From assembly GCA_038502055.1 (NCBI GenBank), contig JAXRKN010000045.1, forward strand, positions 5,912,501 through 5,976,500: DNA of 64,000 nt, in the 5' to 3' direction. The stretch comes from Tanytarsus gracilentus (taxonomy: Eukaryota > Arthropoda > Insecta > Diptera > Chironomidae). The position numbers and the translations under genes are program-made. Below the pieces are notes generated by a model that saw nothing but the letters and a program-made list of their open reading frames with translations, did not search any database and had not been told where the DNA came from. Positions 13,965 to 27,044 of this stretch are shown here, piece by piece. Within the stretch, counting starts at the first letter, position 1. Every line of letters begins with the position of its first letter.

Positions 13965-14058
13965 AAGGGGACGGACACTCATAAAATGTCATGCAGAGCT
14001 ATGAAATTTAATATTTTTAACACTTTCACAGTTATAATTTCAAAGTGTCCAACCCCTT
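13965..14058. repeat. short inverted-repeat unit with GGGG..GGACACT ends
   Basis: AAGGGGACGGACACTC at the left is matched by AGTGTCCAACCCCTT at the right, enclosing an AT-rich core of about 65 bases. Similar pairs are at 21655-21697, 23679-23767 and 40169-40273. This looks like a very small TIR element, but I see no clear target-site duplication. Confidence 0.5.
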
Positions 14059-15302
14059 CATAGTTTCGAGATTGTTTGTAGAAAAATAATTGAACAACTC
14101 AGCGGCACTCGAGTGGAGGAAACACTCTTAGTGTGAAATGATGATGTTCATAACTTCACTCAAAGTGATAAAAAATAATTTTTAATTTTTCTCAAGACGA
14201 CAAACAATGTGTGAACACGACTATTTTTCATTTCACAAACACACGAAATCTGGAGCAAATTTGAGTGTCCAAATAACAAATGAAAGGCTCGCATGCGAGT
14301 TCATATCTCACATATTTCGACCATTAACAAGTGAGTGCTAATTAAATATTTGACATGTATGGAGTGGCATTACTCGATAACTAACAACGATTGTAAATTT
14401 ACTGTCAAAGGCGCCATAAACAAACACTATGTGATCGATAAATAATGTGAGAGAAGCGACACTCGATGTTTGCTTTAAGTGCACTTGCTGAGTGTTAGAA
14501 ATTTATTGGAATGCCAGAAAAGGTTTTAATATAAATTTCCTGGATTTTAAAATCTAAAATCCGTTTTAAATAATTGTTAAACCACAAAGCAATCCTTCTT
14601 ATTTAAATTTCAAATCATTCACAGAATGCACTTTTCAACAAGCTCATTAAAAGTTTGATAAATTGCACTTCACGAGAGCCTCAAATATGAATAAATAAAG
14701 TGGTAGAGAGCAGAACAAACAATAACATACAGTGTGACGTGTGCGAGCGAGTAAACGAGTTTTGGTGGCTCTTTATAGAGAAGTAAAAGTCAAACACAAC
14801 TGCACTTTGGCATTGTTATATCGCACGATGTTTTTATTGTCAAAGGAGCTATTAAAAAGTCATGAGCACAATATATTCAATATGTTGCGTAATTTTGCGA
14901 AATTTTTTGGGGCAAATTTAATGCGTCCTCACGATTCGAGTCTTAAACTCGAAAAAAAAGTTTAATGAATCTCTGACATGTGACCGCCCTCCCATTCGAC
15001 ATACAATGTTGGATACACACCGTCACATCCCAAACGCTTTAAGGCATTTTACTAATTCCCACTGGAGGATGAAGGTCGTAAGGCATCATAATAATGTCTC
15101 GTATCGTGTGCTGTGGAATTAAATGTCTATTTAAAAGTCACTTAAGTGTCTAGCGGTGCATGAAAAAGTTTAACATCTTTTTGGCGTGGTGAACGAGTTG
15201 AGAGATCGTCTTTCAATAATGTCGTGTGGATTGGATTTAAATGTAATAAAAAATTTTTCAAAAAAAAAATGATAAAAGTGAATTTCAAACTTGTTTAAAA
15301 TT

Positions 15303-15318
15303 CTAGGATTCGAACCTA
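15303..15318 (-). repeat. reversed copy of the TAGGTTCGAATCCTA motif
   Basis: CTAGGATTCGAACCTACC is the reverse complement of the motif at 4658 and 16331, with one or two changes in the flanks. Confidence 0.45.
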
Positions 15319-16330
15319 CCACGATTTTATTAAATCTCAATTTTATTCAACTCTTTATAAATTTAATGTGTAAATTTCTCATAAAATGCCTCGCAACATT
15401 TTCTCACTTAATTATCGCAGTCAAGAAATTAAAATTGCTCATAAATCCTCCTCGCCACTTAAGAATCATCAATGAGAGCGTTTTCAACAGCATCAACAGT
15501 ATGAATTACACTCGGCATGAATGGGGAAAAAATAACAAAAACAGATCCGTCAGCATTCGAAGATTATAGCATTTGAGTGATGAGATGGAGAGAAAAGTTC
15601 AAAACTAATTTTAAGAATTTTAAGTGAAATTTTGATAAAAGAAATTTTTGATTTTCTCTCGCGCAGTGTGTGCACATATGGAGAGAGTTGTGATGAGATG
15701 TAAAGTGATCTTTCAGGGGCAACGAAGATCAATCAGTGGAGGTGGAAAGATGTAAAGAGTCTCTTGAAAGAAGAAACAACAAGTGAATTTTTACTTAAGA
15801 AGATTTTTATTTATTAATAATTCCTGCACGCATGTATTTATAGAAACCAGATGCGAAGCGAGCGAGATGAAAGAGTTCGAGAATGTTGTTGATGAAAAGG
15901 CAGAAAGAAGTCGTTAGGAGGCACATATTCAGTGTGTGTCAGTTAATCATCACTGCGGTAGTCTGAAAGAAGAAATCTCCGAAGCGACTGCAAAACGAGT
16001 TTAATTTACATCGCAAACAATGATCTCCATCTCAATTTCTTCGCTCGCAAGTGATGTCGAAGGAAAAAATTTAAATTGATTTTTTATTTCTCTCAAGTTG
16101 TTAAGTCGCATATTCAATGTCAGGCATGCGAATAATGTTTGCTGCGAGCTATTGAGCTTGAAAGACTTTTGCACTTCCGAACTGTCGATGGGCATTCATT
16201 CATCATGGTGATGTGTGGACGGAGCACCAAGGACTCGAAAGATGTTTTCAAATTAAAAAAATTAAAAAGTAATTGAAATTTTTTGGAATTAAAGAACGAA
16301 TAATAAATTGATTGATTAAAATTAAAAATT

Positions 16331-16348
16331 TAGGTTCGAATCCTAAAA
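16331..16348 (+). repeat. TAGGTTCGAATCCTA motif
   Basis: TAGGTTCGAATCCTAAAA is identical over its core to the copy at 4658-4676, and both are flanked by AT-rich sequence containing AAATTTAAA-like words. Confidence 0.5.
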
Positions 16349-18918
16349 ATTAAAAATTTCATGTTTTTGATAAGTAGTATGATTTTTTTGCAATTTTAAA
16401 TCACTTCAAAAACATCTCATTTCCCTCTTCTTATGAATTCTCTGTTAATTTGCCTCAATAATTTTTATGAAGAGCCGAAAAAATTTAAATTACCCATCAT
16501 AAACTTTTATGATAGATGACTAACGAAAGGATCATTTTACAAATTATTTTTCAGGCTGAGAATTTTAATGGCCTTAAATTACGGAATCATTGAGAAATCT
16601 GAAACTTTTTTACTCACAACAAAGAAGAAATAATTTTCCTCACTAAACTTTTTATTGTACAAAAAAAATCTCACTTCAAGAACCGCATATTGTGCGAGTG
16701 AATTTTTGTGGAAAATAAATTAGAGATAAAAAAATACACAAAAAAGTTTCATTTGCAAACGAAAAAAGTTTGTGGGATTTTTTCTGTTGTTTTTGTTATG
16801 AGGCGCAAAAAAGTTTTTGCTGTAAGCTGCCTATAAAAAAGTAGCAAGTTATTCAGGAACAACATCTCTCTCGAGATGCCAACCACCCTCCTAAAAAGTA
16901 AAGTCGAGCAACATGAAAATATGCCGAAATAAATTTTCAACTCAAAAGGTTGAGAAAATTAGCAATTTTTTTTTCTCAAACGAGAGAAAATTAGCAAAAA
17001 ATTTCAGCTCAATGTTTTAATTGAGAAGGCAGGACCCTTGACGTAAATAGGAATTTATAATAATGATTCTGAAGAATTTTCTAATGAAAAAAGCTTTCTC
17101 GACTTTTGAAGATGAATTTTAATTAAATTTATTCACTTTATTTATCATTTGGGAATTTTTTTGAGGAGGAAGAAAATCGTTGGTTAATTAAAAATTTTAA
17201 ATAAAATACTTTTTCGGTGTTTTTGTAATAAAACAGTTAAAATTTTTCATTACTCCATAATTTTTCTACCTGCTCAGCATCATAAAAAAATTTCTCTATT
17301 ATCACCGGAACTCAAAATCTTCAACTTAACAATTATTTTCTCAGAAGGATGCACGAGGATGTGAGAGTGAGAAATTTTTCATCATTTGTTAAATAAAAGT
17401 TAAATAAGTGTTGAGCAAACATTTAATTTTGAATGAGATAAACTCCGACAAGAGAGAAACGCTGAAAATTATTTTACGATCCTGCTTGATGATCTTTGTT
17501 TGCTTCTTTTCTCATCAAGTTTCTTCTTCTTCATTGCTCATTAAAAATTTTCATCTCATGTGTGTTGGCTATGGCGCATGAGAGAGAGCATTAGCATGCA
17601 TGTCGTCTTTTGTTGCTTCAAACTGAAAATTATTTTTTGCTGCATAATTTTATCAGTAAAAGAGTTCTTTTTTGTTGTTGAGGAAAAGTTAATTAAATAT
17701 TTACATTTCATTATTGTTTGCTGTTATTATATGCGGAAATTTTGTGTTCATGCATGTTAAGCATGTGTGTCAGGAATTTGCAAAGAGGATTAAGTGGATT
17801 TGAATTTATTATATTTTAGTGATTTCATGACTTTTTGAGGTCATTGAGCTTGAGGAAAGAAATGAATTATTTAAATTTTTGAAATGCGTTAGAATTTATT
17901 GAAGTCTTTATTCAACCCTGTTATAAGGTTTCTGTTTATTATTTATTTCCACAAAAATAAATACAAAGTTACATAAAAATAAACTGCACGTGATTGTCAT
18001 CACCATTGAACCCTTCCGAGAATTTTTCATTCTTCGTAACGAAACTCTTCATTAAAACATTTCTAAAAATATCTCAAAAAACTAATCACCAACAGCAAGT
18101 TTGTCTCTTTCCTCGCCATGCTTCTTTTTCTGCTTTCAAACCCTCTAGAAAAAATCTCGTTTATTTTAAAACGATTTTTAATTAATAGCTGCTATATAAG
18201 ATACGATGACGACGATGCATGAAAAAAAAGATTTTCAATTTACGATCACAACAACAACCGAAAAACCGCCCGTATGGCGTCATGGGTCCTTTCATATGTA
18301 CACACTGAAGCTGAAATAAAAACACACACTCGGCATTGTTTTATGTCAGTCTTGAGCAGAGCCATTAGAGCGGAGCGAAAGAGTAAAAAGGCACTTCTCT
18401 AATTTTTTTTCTTTAATATCCAGAACATAAAGAAGAAGAATTGAGGGAAGCCGAAATTCGTGTTAGGTTTGGGATGTAAAATGAGTTACAAATAAATATA
18501 TTTTTTATAATTGAGGCGGTGAAGATTTTCTTGACTATTTTAATGAGTTTTGAGGTTAACGATTGGATTGAAGTTCAACAGAAATAAATTCACTTACAAT
18601 TCAATTTAATTTCTCATAAAAAACCAATAAAAATCGCACATGTTTCCTTTTGCAACCTGACACTTAAAATGTTCTCCTTTTTACATGCCAAACTTTACAC
18701 TCTCTCCTTTTGTCGAGCATCTCTCATTTCACTGTTTTCAATCCACATGATGCATTTTTTATGGTCTTCTCTTCCTATTTAAATTCCCATGAATGTCTGC
18801 AGCAATAAAAAAAAGAGAGTCGAGAAAAATAAACTAACGATATGTGTGTGCATCCCTGTTGACCATGACAAAAAAATATTAAATGTGTCTATTCGACGAT
18901 CATCATGTGCCTTTTTTA

Positions 18919-19653
18919 TAGAGATCCTGAAAAAACCGGTTTTGGCCATTTCGGTTTTCACCGGTTTTGACTATTCAAAACCCGGTTTTAACCGGTTAAC
19001 CGGTTTTGCGATTTTAAGAAAAATTCTGAAAAAAACAACTAAAAATCATTAAAAAACAGATATAATTTTTAGGTTTTTTCGAGATTATATGAGCGTCCTT
19101 TTGTCGCTATCAGATCCGTCCTTTAGTACCTTCTTGTTTGAAAATTTTTTTCAACACCTGCCACAACCAGCCTTGATTTTGGAACCCCCTCAAAAGTCGA
19201 TCCACGAACCGCTACTTCTTAAGAAATTTTTTCTTCAAACGACCAAGCACTTGAATAATCAGACATCAATCTTTGTTTTTTTGCTGGCGGTGCGTTACTA
19301 AAGCTAGCCTCAATTTCTTTGCTCGTTCATGGTGCTGCTTCTGCTGCTTTCGGTTGGTCAAAAATCTTGGGATTTTTTTCGAAATGACCACGTAAACTCG
19401 ATGTTGAACCTCTCTAATACTTGTAAAGACACCGTTTTATAAGAAAGTTTTCACAAGACCAAAACTTTAAATTTTGAAAATTTACGAAGATTTGTTTATC
19501 AAACATTTTTATTAAAATTAAAAAATATCAAGAGCCGTTAAATTTTTTTTTCAAAACCGGTTAACCGAAATGAAAATTCGGTTTTCACCGGTTTTGAAAA
19601 GTTTCGGTGAAAACCGGCGAAAACCGGTTCGGTGAAAACCGTCAGGATCTCTA
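18919..19653. mobile_element. hAT-like non-autonomous element with 8-bp target duplication (735 bp)
   Basis: The element begins TAGAGATCCTGA and ends TCAGGATCTCTA, a perfect 12-base terminal inverted repeat. CTTTTTTA stands directly outside both ends (18911-18918 and 19654-19661), a perfect 8-bp target-site duplication, which is the hallmark of hAT transposons together with the TAG-type end. Both subterminal regions are packed with AACCGGTT, CACCGGTTTT and TTTCGGTTTTCACC words, likely transposase-binding repeats. The middle (about 19090-19320) is more mixed in base composition and holds no frame longer than about 70 codons, so it is probably a decayed or unrelated core. The element is not autonomous. 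Confidence 0.88.
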
Positions 19654-21654
19654 CTTTTTTATAAACTCTAAATTTTCAGCATGTTGCTAGAAAATTTTGA
19701 CATTTTATGAGCCACACTTTAATGGGTCGAAAGAAATTCTCGGTGTTTTTAGGAGAAAACGTGATGATCTTTAAATGTTAAGAAAAGAGATGCATTTTTT
19801 TGGCAATAAAAAATTCGCCTTCTTTTATGATCGCATTTGTAAGTCAGAGCTACTGATGGGCATAAATTTTCTGCAATTGTTCGTAGTTACGTCCATATTA
19901 AGAGTGAGCCGTAGAATCACATGAAAATCCATAAAAGTCAATAATGAGCATCATTTCTGAATAACACGACTGTTGTTCTCTCTCTTTTATGGTACATTCA
20001 CAGTTGGACATTGTTGTTGTTATTTAGACAGAGAGCCTGGAGCGATTCAAGGCGAAAGGCACTTCTTTGCACCATGCGCAATGTCCACATACACACATGC
20101 GAGTGTTAAGAAGATTTTTTGTAGAACAAAGAACTTTTTTGAATTTTATGATGTCGGTGACAGCTGGCATCAACGAGTTTATGGTGAAAAAAGAGCCTGT
20201 CCATCAATCAATTGAATAAATGCGGCATATGGTATTGAAATCATCAAGAAACGAGATTTTTTTGTTCATGAAAGAAAACTTATTGAGTTACACTCATTTC
20301 TAAAGAATGTTTGAAAAAATACGTTAAAAATTAATTAAATTATATATTTTAGTTTATCTCTGACTCACAAATCAAAAACATTTAAATATTTTTATTTATC
20401 CGAAATCTATCAGATTACAAATGGCTTTAACATTTCCTCAATAAAAAGAAGTAATTTAAAAACGATCCATTGTCCATAAAAAAAATATTTTTCTCTTTTA
20501 TAAAAACAAATTTCTAATTGTGATCGCTTTACATCTCAAATATAGCTCTCTTTTAACCTTTAAACCTATCGAGACCCAAAAAAAACATAAAAAGGCTTTC
20601 GTGCGTTTGTTTTCTTTTCCTCTTCTTTTATCGCATGTAATCCATAAATGGTTGATTGAGTGAAGGGAAGAAAGAATTAAATCGATTTATGTTGTGTAAA
20701 GCGATCTCTCATAAGTGTGGACTTTATTTAAAGATATTTCGAGCTTTATATCGATAACTCACTCAGCAGTTTGTTGGCTGTTAAAAGGCGAAGCATTTAA
20801 TTGATTGTTAATGCGCGACTCGAAATTCTATCCGTTGCACTCTTGAATATTTTTCCATCTTTTATAGTTCAACTCTAATTAAGTATTCAGCTGATGGGAT
20901 GGCATCGTTTGAAACTTAACATATCTCCATAAATATTTCATCCAGCAGATGGCATCGAGTTTCCGAGCGCTCCGAAATTTTTTATATTTTTTTCTCTCAT
21001 AATTTTATGTATGCTGCATAGTGTGCATGTTATTGATAGCAATAGAGCTGTTGTGAGAGGGCATATCGACGATAGAATATTAATCAGTGCGAGTCGAGCG
21101 AGTTTATTTTTGAATCGCGATCACTAGGGATGTGAAATTATGAATGTGACAAAGTTTTAAATTTTTTAAGTACGTTGAAATTTAAATTTAAATCATTTCA
21201 TAAATTTTAATGACCATCCCTCGACTCCACGCATTTTATATGTCGTCATTTAGGATTCACTCAAATCGTTATCGTCCACAATAGAAGAATTTAAATTTCA
21301 TTTTCCACCTCTAAAAATTATTTTTCGAGAATTTCGCTCTCGATGCTAAGCAACCTCCATCAGGGAGAGAGAAAATTGTGCATCATCGTGGTTAAATATT
21401 TGAATATGGTAATGCCTATGTGCACTCTATGATGTTGGTAGGACAAAAGCATGCAATTTAGTTGTGCAACCCATCGCAAAACAACAATTACAAGAAGAAC
21501 ACACACACATTTGTCATCACATGCACTGCATTTTCAATTAAATCTAAAATTTTAGAAGAGGCACGTTCAGTGGGCAGTATGTGCCTAATTAGAATGCCAT
21601 GCAGGGCATCATAAAATTTTTCACAACCCTCGCCAAATTTCGAAAAACCTCAGC

Positions 21655-21697
21655 AGGACTGGACACTTGTTCAATATTTTCAAATGTCACCTCCTCC
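21655..21697. repeat. short imperfect inverted repeat of the GGACA(C/T)TT family
   Basis: AGGACTGGACACTTGTTC is followed within 10 bases by CAAATGTCACCTCCTCC. The two arms are related to each other and to the pairs at 13965, 23679 and 40169. Confidence 0.35.
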
Positions 21698-23678
21698 TCA
21701 TTATGTCATCACTTTGGCCTAGATTTTTCCGCCATGAAAATTCAAACACACCGTCGTCGTCGTCGGTGGTGGTAATGGTGATGGCTAATGTGTGTAATCA
21801 TACACGAATATATTTCACCTCCAATGCTCGCCACGAAGGAAAATCGCATGTCACCACACACACGACATTTTTAATGAAAATTTCTGACTTTCATCATTTC
21901 AACATATTCACGTTGACGTGTGAGTCGAGCTCGAAGGAAGGCTGATATAAATTTTTCATGACTTGGTAATTCTCCTCTTTTTACTCTCACTTTTATGAGA
22001 CATTTTTATGCGTTTTTCTTAATTATGTTATGACTCATGATTTTTAAGTGGCTGATGAAGGTAGCAAAAGGCTGTAAATAGTTTTAGCGGGAGAATCATA
22101 ACGACGATGAATTAATGGACATAATCAAATGTAATTATACGGAGGAATTTTTACGAGCCGATAGTTGAGGAATTTTATGACGGCCGTTTTTTGATGAGTT
22201 TTATTGAATTTTTTTGTAGCTTTTTAAATGTTGAAAATTAAATTATAAAAATTTATTGACTATAAAAATATTTTTTTTTAAATTTGAAAAATTTGGCGAT
22301 CCCTGAAAATAAATTTGTCACATCATCTTTTTTTCGTCAAATTTTACGCGTCAATCAGGTCAAATGTCCCATAAAACTCAATTACCGCGTCTGTCCGCCT
22401 TTTCTCATGTTTCAGTGCGCTCGCATATTAATAAAAGCAATAATTTCACGCTCTCAACCTTCAATCACCCATCGCTCAATCGATTAACACGAATCACGAC
22501 TTTTTATTTATCCCATCTTGATAATAATTACGAAGAAAGCATTTTGCAGTGCCCGAGTTCCGACAAATAATTCACTGCCCACTCAACTTGCTCCCAATTT
22601 GTTGCGAGAATGATTTATTGGTGCATGCGATATACGGCGCTATGGCACTGGATATTATTGTGCAAGAGATACGACGATGTCGGCAATGTTCTGAACTTTG
22701 TTGCTCGAATTTGTTTTTTTTTCGGTTCCATGTACACACAGAGCAGCTAGCTATGGCATTATTAAAAGAAGATTTATCAATGTCCAGCCAACAATTACTC
22801 GGCTATGTGTGTCTAGGCAGAAATTCATGTGCAATTTTTTTATTCTGATCATTAATTTTAATCTATGAACAGAGAGAAAAAAAACGTTTAATTACAAAGT
22901 TCGAATATCAAATTGTATTCATATCATGCTGAGCTTATAATCCTCGCCAATATCAAGCTAACGACAGTGGAGTCGTTTACGCAAAAATTTGTTTATATGA
23001 AATTAATGATCAGTGTGGGCATTTATCATGACTAATGATGCTCGAAAGCAGCAGAATTCCACTCATAGTCGCATTTTAATTACTCTCATGCACATACATT
23101 GTTGTTGGTGATGCAGAGCGATGCAAATTCTATAGAGAGAGCAGACTTCACCTCCAGCTTAATTCTCTTAATTAGTCAATTAGACAGTATAACGAGCAAT
23201 TTTGTGCTCAATACTTTTAATTAATATTTTTTCCGAGAAAAGTTAATTAATTCACAGCATTTTCTCTCAATGTGGTTGGAAATAAAAGATTTTTTTTCTT
23301 TGTGTCATAAATAAATGGATTCATTGCTAAAAAAAGTTAACGGAAATATTTAATTTAAATTTTTTAAAAGAAATAAAAATTCTTTTTAAGCTGAGTCATC
23401 ATCAAATAAATTCCTCTTTAATTCGCAACGCGTGAAAACACTCGTCGAGTTGTCAAGTCTTGTTAGCTTAGTGAAATTCATTTAATTTCGTCTTGCAATG
23501 TTGCAGAATTATTTTGTTCATTCGTAATGTGTGTGACGTGAGAGAGAGTAAGTTTTTTCTGTATTATGGGAGATTTATGGACATGCTTCTGCATTTTATG
23601 CAATTCACATCATGACTTTAACCAATTTAGATGAGAAACTTGTGCTTGGTAGTTGCACCACATAAAGTGAACAAAATC

Positions 23679-23767
23679 AAGGGTGGGACATTTACATTTA
23701 TTTATTAAGAGGTTTTAAAAAAATTTACATTTATTTTTAAAAAAATATTTGAGTGTCCAACCCCTTT
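23679..23767. repeat. short inverted-repeat unit with GGG(G)T.GGACA ends
   Basis: AAGGGTGGGACATT at the left and GAGTGTCCAACCCCTTT at the right enclose a core of A/T words. The right arm shares 14 bases (AGTGTCCAACCCCT) with the unit at 13965-14058. Confidence 0.5.
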
Positions 23768-26700
23768 AAAAAATACCTCGAAGACATGCTTACACCCAAA
23801 CAGATGGTAGTTTTCGAAATATTAGTGGGAAAACACTTTTATTCTTCTTCTTCTAACAAGCATAAAAAGCTCAAAGCTCACGTTCATGTACTTTGTAATT
23901 GTTGTTAAAAATTCTCCACTAAAGTAATTTATTCTTGCTCACTTTACAGGTGTATATACACACATTCACGAGACGGTTGGTGTATTCATTATGAGCGTAC
24001 ACATTTAGTTATCTTGTTATACGATATTATGTGATGTGCAGAGAATAAGATGTGTTTAGAATGCATTTAAAGTACAAAAGTTTTTGCGAAACAACATAAG
24101 TTGGAAGTTTCTTCGAGCATCTCGAGTGCATATAATTGGAAATTTGGGAAAATTTAAACATGAGAGCTGTTGATGAAGTTTTTCGCGAGTGTTTATGAAG
24201 ATTGATCCAATTATGCGGGGATGTGAACATAAATAAGTGTTGAAAATTTTGTGTACGTTTTAAATCCTCTCAACCATAATTATGATAAAATCAACACAAA
24301 GTAAACTTGCCCAACCACCAAAAACGTCGCTCATTAAAGCACTTTCGAGTAATTAATGTCTGCCTGAGTTGAATGTTCCTGACGCAGAAAATGTTTTTTT
24401 TTATCAACAAGGACAACCTCATTATAATCTCTCACGAGGCAACGAGCGAACGCGAAAAAAATGACAATTTGCAACTTAATTAACGTTGTTATAGGAAGGA
24501 TTAATTGTCGCAACGTTGTGCTTGCGGTAGAAATTTTCTTGTCTTTTAATGAGCCTCTGCTGGATTCTGTTACGTTGATAAAATTTTCCCAGATCTGCTT
24601 GAGTTCGCAACAAAAGATTGCAATTTAATTTTCCATCAGAAGAATTTCCAACAATATTGAATTATTTTATTTTCTCAAGCTGGGATGTACATTCACAGTA
24701 AAATGAATGGCATTAATTAAATTTACTTTTTCATTCTTCGATTCAATTTGATTTTCTATCGATGAGACATTTTACAATCGTCAAGTTCAATCGAGCTTAA
24801 ACCCCTTTCTAAACTGTTGTCATCTGCAGAAATTGGCTTTTCAATTGAGATGAGAATACTTGAATTTTTGTTCGGAATGCGTAAAGAGTTAGAGAGACGT
24901 TGTCAGTGAAATGCATTACAAATAAAATTAAATTTGTGACAGTAAAGAGTATAAATGAACGTTTTATCAATATTCAATTTTAGTCTATGAAATGAGAATA
25001 GAAAGAAATTTTGTGTCTGAAAAAAGGAGTGATGAAAAATCTAAAGAGGTTTCAAATATTTGAATGAAACTTGAGAAAATTGAGAGGGTTAAAATTGAAT
25101 AAAAAAAATTTAATACCTCAAAAGTTTAACTTAAAAAAAATTTAATCTAATAAGAAACTTAAATCTTAAAAATCTCCTGGATTCAAAATACATCTTCTGG
25201 AAAATTTAAATTCGATAGACAATGAAATTTCATGGAGATCGTTTTACGAGTATGCGTCGCTGTATATCGCAGTGAACTATGTTCACTAGCTACAAACAAG
25301 ATTTATGAGAATTGATTGCAATGTGGAAAAATTTTTAAGAAGAAACATGTGTTCGAAAAAATTCTGTGAAACTGAGATTGAGTTCACATTCAGTCGAAGT
25401 TTTTGTGATGGAAAACTCTCATCATCGAATGGATATGGGATTGAGTGTATTTCAATCACGAAAGATTGAACTTTTTCATGCATCGAAATAATAAATTTTA
25501 ATTTCACTTCGAAGTGCATTAAAACTCAATTTTGAGCGGGTTCAAGTACGAGAAATTTTTCACTCGAATTTATTATTGCCATTTAAAATCTAGCTCATGC
25601 CAAATGCATGGTTCTTTCAATACATTCGTTTTCTGGGTCAATATTCTGATTAATCATGGACGGAAGCTGGCACGACACAATAAACATCTCAACATGTGGC
25701 AAAATTTTCTTCTCTCTCCCTCTTTTGCCAAAAAAATGAATTGCCGACGTTAAAAAATAACCACGAAATATTTTTCTTTAGACGATTTAATGAGTTCTCA
25801 TTAAGTTGAATAACAAATGAGATCAAATGATGCAAATCTAATGGAAAATAGCCACAAGTGGGCTTCACGCGCAAATGACTTTGTGATACATTATTTTGCC
25901 TTTAAATGAGTTAAAAGAGCGCTATCGAAATTTATTATATTTTCGTTGCTATTTGTGGTTGAGAACAAAAGAGTGAAAAAGTAATGTTTATGGCTATAAC
26001 CTCAAAAGGGATTTTGGTTGAGGAGTGTTCAAAAAAATATTCATTGAGATTAAAATTTTAATTTTTTTAAAGAACTAAATAATTATTTTAGTTAAACTAA
26101 TTAAATAAATTGTTAATTAAAGTTTCCCGACTTTTTTCAACTCTCCAAACTATTTAAAATCTTATAAATTGTAATTATTTTTGTTTTTTTTCGTCGGTAA
26201 TTGCCCTAAATATCTGCCGGCAGTTGGGTATCAAAAGCAGGAGATCATGAAAGAAATATTGCCTCGCACACTAATAAAATAATTGTTTATTTACATCAAT
26301 AAAATTTGTTTCGCGCGCAGTAAATTTTCCATATGGAAGGCAAGAGTGAGAAGATTTAAAAAACACCCAGAAAAGTTCATCGGCTACTCATTTTTTCCTT
26401 CACAACGCGCAAAAAAAAATATTTTCAGAAGATAAACAAATCTTTTCCTCGTTCCTCGTGAGAGCTCGCGTGAGAGATTATTTTTCTCCTCGCGGTACCC
26501 ACACTCACTTTATAGAAACTTAAAAAAGTGCCAATTAACTGTCAGAGTCGATAAATAAATTTTGCTCTCGCAGTATTTATGATGTGAAAATTGGCGATCG
26601 AGAGATTTTTCATTCATTGAACTTTTTACTCATTCGTCTTTAAGCGTTGGAGTCAAATGTCGACAGATTATGGTCAATAAATCAAGGGGATTTATGCTGA

Positions 26701-27044
26701 ATACATAAATTGACAAATGTATTCTTGCTGCCAACATTAAATCTTATTCTACAGCCGCCAAAATAAACAAATTTAAATCTCCGAAGAAGACAAAAAAAAT
26801 ATTAAGTCATCAAGAAAATTTATGTGGCAGGCGTCGGAGCATAAAAATCATGTGTGCGTGTATTTAAAAAATAATCATCCAATGCTTTTCCTGGAAATTT
26901 TCTTTTGAAGTCAATCAGCATAAAAACATTCATCACCTAACACAACTTCCTCATAAATCTCTAAACTGCCGAGAGAAATGTTTCTTTTCGGATTTCAGGC
27001 AGAATAATAAATTTCAGATGGGATTTGGGCTTGAGTTGATTTTT

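Larger units (their letters stand above)
10725..18910. other. non-coding AT-rich stretch, no gene recognised
   Basis: No convincing exon is seen. Short repeats listed separately are the inverted pair at 13965-14058 and the TTCGAA motifs at 15303 and 16331. A single AAGGAGTGGACATTTG site is at 11291-11306. Reading frames are 60-106 codons and AT-biased. Confidence 0.55.
19662..27044. other. non-coding AT-rich stretch, no gene recognised
   Basis: No protein-like frame or splice-bounded exon is supported. Short inverted repeats at 21655-21697 and 23679-23767 are listed separately. Frames such as 19973-20215 and 22549-22848 have no domain or signal. Confidence 0.55.

Noticed and set aside
19090..19320. 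hAT transposase remnant inside the element at 18919
   Set aside because: Only short frames are present and none shows a BED finger or hAT dimerisation motif that I could defend.
19973..20215. 80-codon plus-strand frame with several cysteines
   Set aside because: No signal peptide, domain or splice context; length is within chance expectation.
22549..22848. 99-codon plus-strand frame
   Set aside because: No recognisable motif, and it overlaps other open frames of similar quality.
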